64,000 nucleotides of DNA, taken from positions 1,178,001-1,242,000 of the forward strand of contig NZ_JAIGNR010000001.1 of the NCBI RefSeq assembly GCF_019711595.1. The letters are read 5' to 3'. Positions 7,989 to 17,073 of this stretch are shown here, piece after piece (the first letter of the stretch is position 1; each line of letters begins with the position of its first letter). The position numbers and the translations under genes are program-made. This DNA comes from Qipengyuania sphaerica. GTDB taxonomy: Bacteria > Pseudomonadota > Alphaproteobacteria > Sphingomonadales > Sphingomonadaceae. The notes beneath the pieces are model-generated. The model did no database searches, was not told where the DNA came from, and saw nothing but the letters and a program-made list of their open reading frames with translations.

Positions 7989-10900
7989 ATGCCTTACAAG
8001 CCCTTCGTTCCCCTGCGCGTGCTCTCGGCCTATTCGATGCTCGAAGGGGCGATCGATCCCAAGGCGATGGCCAAGCTGGCGAAGGAACGTGGCTTTCCCG
8101 CCATCGCCATGGCCGACCGCAACGGGCTTTATGGCGCAGTCATGTTCGCCAATGCCTGCAAGGCCGAAGGCGTGCAGCCGATTACCGGCACGCTGCTTGG
8201 CGTGGCGCGTGACGAGGAAGGGCGCACGGTCGATTACCTGCCGCTCTATGCACAGGACGAGGCAGGCTACGACAATCTCTGCCATCTCGTGTCGAAGGCG
8301 CATCTGGACCGCCCGCTCGAATTCGAACCGCATATCCGTCTTGAAGACCTTGAGGGCCGCACCGACGGGCTGATCGCTCTGACCGGCGCGTGCGAGGGCG
8401 GGGTGACCAGATTGCTCGCCGAGGGACAGACGGGACACGCGACTTCGCTGCTGGAAAAACTGGAGGCGCTGTTCCCCGGGCGGCTCTATGTCGAACTCGC
8501 CCGGCGCGGCAATCCGGTGGAGGAAGCGGCGGAAGGCGCGCTGATCGATCTCGCCTATGCGCGCGACCTCCCGCTCGTCGCGACCAATCCGGCCAATTTC
8601 GCCGAACCGCATATGTTCAGGGCGCATGACGCCATGCTGTGCATCGCCAATTCGACCCATGTCGATGCGGAGGAGCGGCCGAAGTCGAACCCCGAAAGTT
8701 ACGTCAAGACAGCCCACATGATGGAAGAGGCATTCGACGACCTGCCCGAAGCCACGGCCAACACGCTCGTGATCGCGCAGCGCTGCGCCTATGCGCCGCC
8801 CTATCGCAATCCCATCCTTCCGAGCCTTGCCGGCGACCTTGAGGGCGAGGCGCGGATGCTGGAGGAGGATGCCCGAAAGGGCCTGGAAAAGCGCCTCGAA
8901 CCCTATGGCGAGATGAACGAAGAGGACCGCAAGGTCTATTTCGACCGCCTCGATTACGAGGTCGGCATCATCAACCAGATGGGCTTTCCCGGCTACTTCC
9001 TGATCGTTGCCGACTTCATCAAATGGGCGAAGGACCAGGATATTCCGGTGGGGCCGGGGCGTGGTTCGGGCGCAGGCAGCCTCGTCGCCTGGGCGCTGAC
9101 GATTACCGATCTCGACCCGATCCAGCTGGGCCTGCTTTTCGAACGTTTCCTCAACCCCGAACGCGTTTCGATGCCCGACTTCGATATCGACTTCTGTGAA
9201 ACACGGCGCGGCGAGGTGATCCGCTATGTGCAGGCGAAATACGGGCACGACCACGTCGCGCAGATCATCACCTTCGGTAAGCTGAAGGCGCGCGCCGTGC
9301 TGCGCGATACGGGCCGCATCCTCCAGATGAGCTACGGCCATGTCGACCGGATCTGCAAGATGGTGCCCAACCATCCGACCGACCCGTGGACACTGCCGAG
9401 GGCGCTCAACGGGGCGGCGGATTTCAAGGCGGAATACGACAACGACAACGAGGTCAAACGCCTGATCGACCTCGCGATGCAGCTCGAAGGTTTCCCGCGC
9501 AACAGCTCGACCCACGCGGCAGGCGTCGTGATCGGCGACCGGCCGCTCGCGCAGCTCGTCCCGCTCTACCGCGATCCGCGCTCGGATATGCCGGTGACGC
9601 AATACGACATGAAGAATGTCGAAAGCAGCGGGTTGGTGAAGTTCGACTTCCTCGGGCTGAAGACGCTGTCGGTGCTCAAGAAGGCGACCGACCTGCTCAA
9701 GAAGCGCGATATCGACATCGACCTCTCGCAGCTCGAACTCGATGATCCTGCAGTCTACGAGCTGATGAAGGCGGGTAACACGGTCGGCGTGTTCCAGCTG
9801 GAATCGGAAGGCATGCGCCGCACGCTGACGGCGGTGAAGCCGACCAATTTCGGCGACATCATCGCGCTCGTCTCGCTCTATCGTCCGGGTCCGATGGACA
9901 ACATCCCGCTGTTCGGCAAGCGCAAGGCGGGAGAGGTTCCGATCGAGTATCCGCACGAGAAGCTCGAGGGGATCCTGGCGGAAACCTACGGCATCTTCGT
10001 CTACCAGGAACAGGTCATGCAGGCCGCGCAGATCCTCGCCGGATACTCGCTCGGCGATGCAGACTTGCTGCGCCGCGCCATGGGCAAGAAGGTCCAGGCC
10101 GAGATGGACATCCAGCGCGAACGCTTTGTGGCCGGGTGCAAGGAAGTCAGCGGGATCGAGAAGGCCAAGGCGAACGAGCTGTTCGACTTGATCGACAAGT
10201 TCGCAGGATACGGTTTCAACAAGTCGCACGCCGCAGCCTACGCACTGCTCGCGTACCAGACCGCGTGGCTGAAGGCGCATTATCCGGAAGAATTCTTCGC
10301 CGCCTCGATGTGCTTCGACATGCACCAGTCGGAGAAGCTGACGATCTTCGTCGACGATGCGCGCAGGCAGGGCATCGCCGTCGAGCCGCCTTGCATCAAC
10401 CGGTCCGAAGCCGAATTCACCGTCGAGCAGACCGACGACGGCTACGCCGTTCGCTATGCGCTGGCTGGCATCCGCAATGTCGGCGAAAAGGCAATGGATG
10501 CGATAGTGCACGAGCGCGAGGCTTCGGGGCCGTTCGAGAGCCTGCAGGACCTGTTCGAACGCATCCCCAAGGGTTCGATGAACTCGCGCCAGCTGGAAGC
10601 CTTGGCCTGTGCGGGCGGCCTCGACAGTCTCGAGCCCAACCGCGCCAAGGTCTTCGAGAACGCCGACATGCTGCTGGCGGTTGCCGATGCGGCCGATCGT
10701 GAGCGCACCAGCGGTCAGGCGAGCATGTTTGGCGGCGAGGATGCTCCGGGCGAAACACTCCGCCTGCGCGAAGTCGAGGACTGGCCGCGTGCAGAGCGCA
10801 TGGCGAGGGAGCGCGAGAATTTCGGCTTCTACTTCTCCGCTCATCCGGTGGCCGCGTGGAAGGACATCGCCTCGGCCAATGGCGCGCGCACCTATGCCTC

Positions 10901-11462
10901 GCTGATGGCGGGCGGTGCGCCTGCCGGCGGGCGCTCAAACGCGGTCATGTCGGCCATGGTCGAGAAGGTGAACAAGGGGACGACGCGCCGCGGCAAGCCC
11001 TTCATCCGTGCCGATTTCTCCGATGCGACCGGCCAATTCAGCGCGGCCTGTTTCGAGGAAGGCATGGTCGAACGCTTCCAAAAATGGGCCGAAGACCAGA
11101 CCTGCGTCCTGCTACAGGTCGAACTCGATTCCCCCAGTCCCGACGAACCGCCCCGCATCACCGTGCGCGGAGCCACGCCCTTGTCCGAGGTCAAGGGTTC
11201 GACCCCGATGATCCTTACGCTCGACATCACCGATATCGCGGCGGTCGAGGCGCTGCAGCGCGAACTGTCGGAAACGCCTCCGGGCAAGGACGAAATCCTC
11301 GTCACCCTGCGCATCGGCGGCGATCTGGAACCGATGATGCGCCTGGGCCGCGAATTTTCGCTCGACGGGGAGCTTGCAGAACGCTTGGCAAGCGTGCCCG
11401 GCCTTGCCAAGGTGCAGCTCGACAAGCGGCGCGGCGGTTCGCACCTACGCCTCGTCGCCTAG
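7989..11462 (+). CDS. dnaE: DNA polymerase III subunit alpha
   Basis: Replicative polymerase subunit (1157 aa, normal for DnaE1). The order is: N-terminal PHP domain (residues about 5-215), polymerase core with GPGRGSGAGSLVAW (about 355-370) and the catalytic PDFDIDF motif (about 396-402), tau/beta-binding region, helix-hairpin-helix (about 830-870) and C-terminal OB domain. The beta-clamp-type segment GQASMFGG lies near residue 910. The Shine-Dalgarno sequence before the ATG is weak. The gene is alone, not next to lpxA or accA as in gammaproteobacteria. Confidence 0.98.
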   Translation: MPYKPFVPLRVLSAYSMLEGAIDPKAMAKLAKERGFPAIAMADRNGLYGAVMFANACKAEGVQPITGTLLGVARDEEGRTVDYLPLYAQDEAGYDNLCHLVSKAHLDRPLEFEPHIRLEDLEGRTDGLIALTGACEGGVTRLLAEGQTGHATSLLEKLEALFPGRLYVELARRGNPVEEAAEGALIDLAYARDLPLVATNPANFAEPHMFRAHDAMLCIANSTHVDAEERPKSNPESYVKTAHMMEEAFDDLPEATANTLVIAQRCAYAPPYRNPILPSLAGDLEGEARMLEEDARKGLEKRLEPYGEMNEEDRKVYFDRLDYEVGIINQMGFPGYFLIVADFIKWAKDQDIPVGPGRGSGAGSLVAWALTITDLDPIQLGLLFERFLNPERVSMPDFDIDFCETRRGEVIRYVQAKYGHDHVAQIITFGKLKARAVLRDTGRILQMSYGHVDRICKMVPNHPTDPWTLPRALNGAADFKAEYDNDNEVKRLIDLAMQLEGFPRNSSTHAAGVVIGDRPLAQLVPLYRDPRSDMPVTQYDMKNVESSGLVKFDFLGLKTLSVLKKATDLLKKRDIDIDLSQLELDDPAVYELMKAGNTVGVFQLESEGMRRTLTAVKPTNFGDIIALVSLYRPGPMDNIPLFGKRKAGEVPIEYPHEKLEGILAETYGIFVYQEQVMQAAQILAGYSLGDADLLRRAMGKKVQAEMDIQRERFVAGCKEVSGIEKAKANELFDLIDKFAGYGFNKSHAAAYALLAYQTAWLKAHYPEEFFAASMCFDMHQSEKLTIFVDDARRQGIAVEPPCINRSEAEFTVEQTDDGYAVRYALAGIRNVGEKAMDAIVHEREASGPFESLQDLFERIPKGSMNSRQLEALACAGGLDSLEPNRAKVFENADMLLAVADAADRERTSGQASMFGGEDAPGETLRLREVEDWPRAERMARERENFGFYFSAHPVAAWKDIASANGARTYASLMAGGAPAGGRSNAVMSAMVEKVNKGTTRRGKPFIRADFSDATGQFSAACFEEGMVERFQKWAEDQTCVLLQVELDSPSPDEPPRITVRGATPLSEVKGSTPMILTLDITDIAAVEALQRELSETPPGKDEILVTLRIGGDLEPMMRLGREFSLDGELAERLASVPGLAKVQLDKRRGGSHLRLVA

Positions 11463-11502
11463 AAAAGCGCCCGCAGGGGCCAAGGCAAGGAGAGAGGCTG
11501 GA

Positions 11503-13104
11503 ATGCTCGGAGCGATGCAGGACTGGACCATGCGCGTGACGCATGTGATCGACCACGCGGCACGCGAGGCGGGGACGAGGGAAATCCTCACCTACTGGGC
11601 CGACGGGACCGAAACCCGCACCGATTGGGCTGGAATCCGTCGCGACGCGCTCAAGATGGCGCAGGCGCTGCAGAAGCTCGGGCTCAAGCCGGGCGACAAG
11701 GTCGCCAGCATCGCGATGAACCACGCGCGCCACCTCGTCAGCTGGTTCGGCGTGGCGGGCATGGGCGGGGTGCTCCACACGGTGAACCCGCGCCTGTTCG
11801 AGGACCAGCTCGAATATATTATCAACCACGCCGACGACCGCGTGGTGATCTACGATGCGATGTTCCAGCCGATCATCGACAAGATGCGCGATCGCTGGCC
11901 GAATGTGCAGCATTACATCTGCTTCGATAGCGGCGAACACACAACGGCCTTCGAAGACTGGCTCGGGGCCGAGGACGGCAATTTCGCATGGGTCGAAGGC
12001 AGCGAACGCGACCCCTGCATGATCTGCTACACCAGCGGCACCACAGGCAATCCCAAGGGTGTGCAATACGAGCATCGCAGCACGATCCTGCACGCGATGG
12101 CGGGGCTTCAGCCGAGTGCGCTCAATTGCATGACCTCGTCGGTCTACCTCCCCGTCGTGCCGATGTTCCACGCGGCAAGCTGGGGCCTGCCCTATGCCGG
12201 CGCGATGGCGGGGATGAAATTCGTCTTCAGCCAGGTCAACGATCCCGCCGTGCTCGACATGCTGATGAAGCGCGAAGGCGTGACCGACAGCGCCGGCGTG
12301 CCCACCGTCTGGCTCGCGCACTTCCAGTATTGCGACGCGAACAATCTCGAATTGCCCAAGCTGCGCGCTGCCACGATCGGCGGATCGGCCGCGCCCAAGT
12401 TCATGATCGAACGTCTGATGAAGAACGGCACGCGCGTCCAGCACGCCTGGGGCATGACCGAAACCAGCCCCATCGGGACGGTCGGCGGACCCACGCATGA
12501 CTGGGACCAGCTCAGCTTCGACGAGAAGGTCGCCAAGACCATGATGCAGGGCCGCCCGATCTTCGGCGTGGAACTGCGCACGGTCGATCTGGACGATCCC
12601 ACCAAGGTCCTGCCGCGCGATGGCAAGACTTCGGGCGCGCTGCAGATCCGCGGGCCGTGGGTGGTGAAGCGCTATTTCAAGGCCGAGGAAGATGCGGTGA
12701 CCGAAGATGGCTGGTTCAACACCGGCGATGTCGGCATGCTCCATCCCGACGGCACGCTCCAACTGACCGACCGCACCAAGGATGTGATCAAGTCGGGCGG
12801 CGAGTGGATTTCCTCCGTCGAGCTCGAGAACGCTGCCGTCGGCCATCCCGCCGTGGCAGAGGCCGCCTGCATCGGCATGTTCCACCCGAAATGGGACGAG
12901 CGCCCGGTGCTCTTCGTGGTCAAGAAGGAAGGCGCGGATTGCGATGCCGAGAGCATCGTCAATTTCCTGTCCGACAAGGTCGCCAAGTGGTGGCTGCCCG
13001 ATGCAGTCGAATTCGTCGACGACATCCCGCACACAGCCACCGGCAAGATCAGCAAGAAGGACCTGCGCGACAGGTTCTGCGACTACAAGCTGGAGGACGC
13101 ATAA
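11503..13104 (+). CDS. Fatty acyl-CoA ligase, AMP-forming
   Basis: Adenylate-forming ligase (533 aa) that activates a carboxylic acid with ATP and CoA. The AMP-binding motif YTSGTTGNPKG is near residues 176-186, GDVGMLHPDG and the DRTKDVIKSGGEWIS hinge are near 410-440, and the catalytic C-terminal Lys is in TGKISKKDLRD near 513. It resembles medium/long-chain ligases of the AlkK/DmdB type. The ATG at 11503 follows AAGGAGAGAGG; the frame is open further upstream but that part overlaps dnaE. Chain-length preference cannot be read. Confidence 0.9.
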   Translation: MLGAMQDWTMRVTHVIDHAAREAGTREILTYWADGTETRTDWAGIRRDALKMAQALQKLGLKPGDKVASIAMNHARHLVSWFGVAGMGGVLHTVNPRLFEDQLEYIINHADDRVVIYDAMFQPIIDKMRDRWPNVQHYICFDSGEHTTAFEDWLGAEDGNFAWVEGSERDPCMICYTSGTTGNPKGVQYEHRSTILHAMAGLQPSALNCMTSSVYLPVVPMFHAASWGLPYAGAMAGMKFVFSQVNDPAVLDMLMKREGVTDSAGVPTVWLAHFQYCDANNLELPKLRAATIGGSAAPKFMIERLMKNGTRVQHAWGMTETSPIGTVGGPTHDWDQLSFDEKVAKTMMQGRPIFGVELRTVDLDDPTKVLPRDGKTSGALQIRGPWVVKRYFKAEEDAVTEDGWFNTGDVGMLHPDGTLQLTDRTKDVIKSGGEWISSVELENAAVGHPAVAEAACIGMFHPKWDERPVLFVVKKEGADCDAESIVNFLSDKVAKWWLPDAVEFVDDIPHTATGKISKKDLRDRFCDYKLEDA

Positions 13105-13106
13105 GC

Positions 13107-13736
13107 GTGCGTAAACCGGTCTACCTGGCCCTGTCGACAGGTCTGGCGCTTGGCGGCTGCGCGGTATCCGACAAGGGGATCGACGGATTGCCCGAAGTGC
13201 CCGTGCTGCACACCGTGGCGGATGTAACCGGGTCCGATGGCTCGCAATTCACCGTCACCACCGGCTATGGTCCAACAGGTTCGTTCTACAAGGCGGTCTA
13301 TCCCGACCGGGTGGTGCATTACACAACCGATGGAGAGACGGCTTTCGTCCATGACGAGGACGGTATTCACGAGCTGCCCGACAGCATGCTGTTCTACATC
13401 CAGTCGCAGATGTTTCATGCCCAGGTGGCGGAATTCGCCGCGCTGAATGATGGCATCTGGCAGCGGCGCCCCTGCGATCCCGATCCCGCCCAGTGCCGGG
13501 AGAAGATCGGCCGCATCGGTTCCGGCCCCCTCGGCGTGACGTACCGCGCGCTCCAGACCGATCCGCGAACCGGCATTCCCTACGCGGTCCTGAATTACCG
13601 CAAGAAACAACCGCCCATCGTTGCCCGGTTCAGCGACTGGCGGACGGTCGATGGGATACCGTTGGCCTACCACGTCACTGTGGAAGATGGCGAACGCACC
13701 TTCGAATATCGATATCGCTCGATCGAGGGGCTGTGA
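13107..13736 (+). CDS. Hypothetical lipoprotein
   Basis: A 209-aa protein not recognised by family. A GTG start follows GGAGGA; the N-terminus is a lipoprotein signal with lipobox LGGC near residue 18. The mature part is hydrophilic, mixed beta-like and contains a Cys pair (CDPDPAQC) near 130-137. It starts 2 bases after the acyl-CoA ligase stop and overlaps the pseudouridine synthase start, so it is in the same operon. The open frame extends upstream inside the ligase gene, but that part is a shadow. Confidence 0.7.
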   Translation: MRKPVYLALSTGLALGGCAVSDKGIDGLPEVPVLHTVADVTGSDGSQFTVTTGYGPTGSFYKAVYPDRVVHYTTDGETAFVHDEDGIHELPDSMLFYIQSQMFHAQVAEFAALNDGIWQRRPCDPDPAQCREKIGRIGSGPLGVTYRALQTDPRTGIPYAVLNYRKKQPPIVARFSDWRTVDGIPLAYHVTVEDGERTFEYRYRSIEGL

Positions 13737-14278
13737 GCCGCCTGATCCTGCTCAACAAGCCATACGGTGTGCTCTCGCAATTCACCGGCGGCAAGGACGG
13801 GATGGAGGACACGCTGGCCCATCTGGTCGACGTGCCGGGGGTCTATCCCGCCGGCAGGCTCGACAAGGATAGCGAAGGGCTGCTGCTGCTGACCGATGAT
13901 GGCCGTCTGCAGTCGCGTATCGCCGAACCGCGCTACAAGATGGCGAAGACCTATCTGGTGCAGGTCGAGGGCGAGGCGGGGGATGAGGCGCTTGAAAAGC
14001 TGGCACGCGGTGTCGAACTGAAAGACGGCTTGACCCGCCCGGCGCGCGCAAAGCGTATCGACCCGCCGCCCGTTTGGGACCGCGACCCGCCGGTACGCTA
14101 TCGCAAGAGCGTGCCCGACAGCTGGATCGCGCTGGAGATCACCGAGGGTCGCAACCGGCAGGTTCGCCGGATGACCGCTGCCGTCGGCCTGCCGACCTTG
14201 CGTCTCATTCGCTGGCGCATCGGGGAGTGGAGCGTGGACGGCATCGCGCCCGGCACCTACCGTGAAATGCAGGTATAA
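13733..14278 (+). CDS. rluE: rRNA large-subunit pseudouridine synthase, RluE type
   Basis: Isomerises a uridine of 23S rRNA; RluE acts at U2457 in E. coli. This compact 181-aa form lacks an S4 domain, as RluE does. The catalytic motif GRLDKDSEGLLLLT is near residues 42-55, with the catalytic Asp near 45. Later motifs (LxITEGRNRQVRRM, near 140-155) fit the RsuA/RluE subfamily. The GTG start overlaps the upstream TGA (GTGA). The exact target site is inferred by homology. Confidence 0.88.
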   Translation: MSRLILLNKPYGVLSQFTGGKDGMEDTLAHLVDVPGVYPAGRLDKDSEGLLLLTDDGRLQSRIAEPRYKMAKTYLVQVEGEAGDEALEKLARGVELKDGLTRPARAKRIDPPPVWDRDPPVRYRKSVPDSWIALEITEGRNRQVRRMTAAVGLPTLRLIRWRIGEWSVDGIAPGTYREMQV

Positions 14279-14288
14279 GGAGAGAGCC

Positions 14289-14723
14289 GTGACAGACCGC
14301 TACATCGATCCGAGCCGCGCCAATTTCGAGGCCTTCAAGAACCTCCCGCGCGACGAGCCGATCCACATGCTCAACCTCCTGCTTTACCGCGATGAGGCAG
14401 AATATCCGCAAGGCCACGAGCACGCCGGGAAGGGATGGAGCGGCCGCCGCGCCTATGAGGAATATGGCGAGACCAGCGGCCCGATCTTCCGCCGCGTGGG
14501 CGGCGAGATCGTCTGGCGCGGCGCGTTCCAGACCGTGGTGACAGGACCCGAAGCGATGCGCTGGCACGACGGCTTCGTGGCGCAATATCCGAACTCGGGC
14601 GCGTTCTTCGAGATGATCAAGGACCCGGACTACCAGAAGGCGGTAGTCAACCGCACGGCGGCACTGGCGGACAGCAGGCTGGTGCGGTTCGCGCCGGGCG
14701 ATGCGGGGGAGGGGTTCGGCTGA
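14289..14723 (+). CDS. DUF1330 domain-containing protein
   Basis: A 144-aa soluble protein with the ferredoxin-like dimeric alpha/beta barrel typical of DUF1330: the beta strand PIHMLNLLLY near residue 25, the central RVGGEIVWRG and the C-terminal SGAFFEMIKDPDYQKAVVNR. GTG start preceded by AAGGAGAGAG. It follows rluE by 10 bases. The biochemical role of the family is unknown. Confidence 0.82.
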   Translation: MTDRYIDPSRANFEAFKNLPRDEPIHMLNLLLYRDEAEYPQGHEHAGKGWSGRRAYEEYGETSGPIFRRVGGEIVWRGAFQTVVTGPEAMRWHDGFVAQYPNSGAFFEMIKDPDYQKAVVNRTAALADSRLVRFAPGDAGEGFG

Positions 14724-14816
14724 TGGCAGCGCGTCAAGCACCCCTGCCGGTCGCGTTGATGCGGGTTGTCTGATAAATGGAAAGAGGGTCGAGAACGCAT
14801 ACTCTGGAGAGAGACG

Positions 14817-15413
14817 ATGCAATCGGCCCAAATGCCCGAAATCAGCTTGGCAGCTCCGAGTGATCGCGAGCGCTTCATGCCTACAATTACACTGGCGTTC
14901 TCGACTGACCCGCTAACCCGTTACGCCGCGCCGACTGCCGATGTCTATCTATCGACGCTTGGCAAGTTCATGACCCTGTTCGGCGGGAAAGCGTTCGACC
15001 ATGAAAGTGCCTGGATCGCCAATGAAGGGCAGGCTGTTGCCCTTTGGCTCCCTCCCGGTGTCGAGCCGGATGGCGATGCCTTGATGGAGCTGCTGCCCGG
15101 CATCGTGCGTGAAGACCGGCTCGAAGACATGTTTGGGGTTTTCGAGGGTATGGGCGCATATCACCCTCATGAGGAGCACTGGTATCTGCCCCTCATCGGC
15201 GCAGACCCTGCCTATCTCGGCATGGGCCTCGGCGGTGCCTTGATGAAGCATGCGTGCGCCCGGATCGACGAGGATGGATTGCCCGCCTATCTCGAGAGTT
15301 CGAATCCCCGTAACATTTCGCTGTATGAGCGCCACGGGTTCGAAGTGATGGGCGAGATCCGCTCCGGAAATGCGCCGATCGTGACCCCGATGTACCGGGC
15401 GAAGCGCAGCTGA
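14817..15413 (+). CDS. GNAT family N-acetyltransferase
   Basis: A 198-aa acetyl-CoA-dependent transferase. The acetyl-CoA pyrophosphate loop (GMGLGGALM, near 136-144) and the C-terminal YLESSNPRNISLYERHGF pattern (near 162-180) are diagnostic. GGAGAGAG lies just before the ATG at 14817; an earlier in-frame ATG at 14766 has no ribosome-binding site. Substrate unknown. Confidence 0.87.
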   Translation: MQSAQMPEISLAAPSDRERFMPTITLAFSTDPLTRYAAPTADVYLSTLGKFMTLFGGKAFDHESAWIANEGQAVALWLPPGVEPDGDALMELLPGIVREDRLEDMFGVFEGMGAYHPHEEHWYLPLIGADPAYLGMGLGGALMKHACARIDEDGLPAYLESSNPRNISLYERHGFEVMGEIRSGNAPIVTPMYRAKRS

Positions 15414-15417
15414 CCAT

Positions 15418-16515
15418 CTAGAGCAAGCGCAACTGCCCCCCGACCGCTGGCGGCCGGAACTGCGTGCAATCCAGCTCGAACTTCGCCTTGCCCAATCCGG
15501 CACGCTTGCAGGCCAGTCGGAACCTTGCGCGGAAGAGGTCGGCCCAGACGCCGGTCGGTTTGAGGCGCGAGAAGAAGTTGGGGTCGTTGTCTTTTCCGTT
15601 GCGGATGGACTGGACGATGCTCATCACCTTGTCGCCGCGTTCGGGGTAGTGGACCGAGAGCCATTCGCGGAACAGCGGGGCGACTTCGTGCGGGAGGCGC
15701 AGCGGAATCCAGCCCACGCTATCTACCCCGATGGCGGCCGCGCGCTGGACGATTTCTTCCATGAACTGGTCGGTGATCGCGGGAATGACCGGCGCGACCG
15801 AGCAATGGCTGGGGACACCCGCCTCGACCAGTTTTTCCAACGCCGCGAGTCGCTTGGCAGGCGAAGCTGCGCGCGGTTCGAGCTTGCCCGATAGCTTGGG
15901 ATCGAGGCTCGTCAGCGATATCGCCACCGCCACCAGCCGCCGCTCCGCCATCTCTGCCAGCAGGTCGAGATCGTCGAGCACGCGGTCGGACTTGGTGGTG
16001 ATCGTCACCGGGTGCCTTGCGTCCAGGCAAACCTCCAGAACGGCTCGCGTGATCCGGTAGTCACGCTCGATCGGTTGGTAGGGATCGGTGTTGGTCCCCA
16101 TGGCAATCGGCCTGGGGCGATATTTCGGTTTGGCCAGCGTCGCGCGCAGCAACTCCGCCGCATTGGGCTTGGCGAACAGCTGCGTTTCGAAATCGAGGCC
16201 GGGCGAGAGATCGTGATAGGCGTGCGTAGGGCGGGCGAAGCAATAGACGCAGCCATGCTCGCAGCCGCGATATGCGTTGATCGAGCGGTCGAAGAAGATG
16301 TCCGGCGACTGGTTGAAGCTGAGGATTGTCTTCGGGTTTTCCTCGGTCACATGGGTGCGCAGCTTGGGGGGCGGACCGTCGAGAGCTTCCATGTGATCGC
16401 GCCAGTCGCCATCGGCCTCGCGCGAGGCAAGGCCGAAGCGGGTCGGCACCGCGCCTGATTGTGCTCCGCGCCCGTCGACGGAGGGTTCGAGTCTGCGCTC
16501 CATGCATGAGAACAT
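15418..16515 (-). CDS. PA0069 family radical SAM protein
   Basis: Radical SAM protein (365 aa) of the PA0069 family, related to the spore photoproduct lyase-like group. The 4Fe-4S/SAM motif CEHGCVYC is at residues 85-92 (CxxxCxxC). The downstream RPIAMGTNTDPYQP and TITTKSDRVLDD motifs are family hallmarks. Substrate not established. The second Met (residue 5, ATG at 16503) is an alternative start; neither has a good ribosome-binding site. Confidence 0.88.
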   Translation of the reverse strand: MFSCMERRLEPSVDGRGAQSGAVPTRFGLASREADGDWRDHMEALDGPPPKLRTHVTEENPKTILSFNQSPDIFFDRSINAYRGCEHGCVYCFARPTHAYHDLSPGLDFETQLFAKPNAAELLRATLAKPKYRPRPIAMGTNTDPYQPIERDYRITRAVLEVCLDARHPVTITTKSDRVLDDLDLLAEMAERRLVAVAISLTSLDPKLSGKLEPRAASPAKRLAALEKLVEAGVPSHCSVAPVIPAITDQFMEEIVQRAAAIGVDSVGWIPLRLPHEVAPLFREWLSVHYPERGDKVMSIVQSIRNGKDNDPNFFSRLKPTGVWADLFRARFRLACKRAGLGKAKFELDCTQFRPPAVGGQLRLL

Positions 16516-16545
16516 ACACGGAACAGGCCGAGTGGAACAGGGGGA

Positions 16546-17073
16546 TTATCGCTCGCGCAACCGGGGCATCAGTTCGACGAAATTGCAGGGCCGGTGGCGG
16601 CTGTCGAGCTGAGCGCTGAGGATCTTGTCCCAGCCATCCTTAACCGCGCCGTTGGAGCCGGGCAGGGCGAAGATGTACGTCCCGCGCGCGATCACCGCAC
16701 AGGCGCGGCTTTGGACGGTGCTGGTGCCGATGCTTTCGTAGCTCAGCCAGCGGAAGAGTTCCCCGAAACCGGGAATGTCCTTGTCCTTCACCCGGTCGAG
16801 CGCCTCGGGGGTTACATCGCGGCCGGTCAGCCCCGTCCCGCCCGTGGTGATGACCGCGTCGATCTGGTCGTCGTCGATCCAGCGGTGGAGGTGGGCGGCA
16901 ATCTCGTTCTTGTCATCGCGGCTCAATTCGCGCGCGGCAATCTGGTGACCTGCCAGCTTGATCAGGTCGGCCAGGATATCGCCCGAGGTGTCGTCCCCTG
17001 CCTTGCGGGTGTCCGAGATCGTGAGGAGCGCGATATTGACCGGCTTGAAGGTGCGGCTTTCGTCGATCGGCAT
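16546..17073 (-). CDS. moaB: Molybdenum cofactor biosynthesis protein B
   Basis: MoaB/MogA-type protein that adenylylates molybdopterin during molybdenum cofactor synthesis. The conserved TTGGTGLTGRDVTPEA motif is near residue 80 and FALPGSNGAVKDGWDKIL near 135. Length is 175 aa. The true start is the ATG at 17073, which shares its A with the TGA of the upstream transglycosylase gene (TGATG), so it is co-translated. No other moa/moe genes are in the window. Confidence 0.93.
   Translation of the reverse strand: MPIDESRTFKPVNIALLTISDTRKAGDDTSGDILADLIKLAGHQIAARELSRDDKNEIAAHLHRWIDDDQIDAVITTGGTGLTGRDVTPEALDRVKDKDIPGFGELFRWLSYESIGTSTVQSRACAVIARGTYIFALPGSNGAVKDGWDKILSAQLDSRHRPCNFVELMPRLRER

Noticed and set aside
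7587-10844. A very long minus-strand open frame (over 1000 codons) opposite dnaE
   Set aside because: It is the mirror of a highly conserved plus-strand gene in GC-rich DNA. It has no ribosome-binding site or recognisable domain, and its predicted protein is Arg/His/Leu-rich nonsense.
11302-13032. Minus-strand frame opposite the acyl-CoA ligase
   Set aside because: It overlaps the ligase nearly completely and has His/Arg/Gly-biased composition with no motifs.
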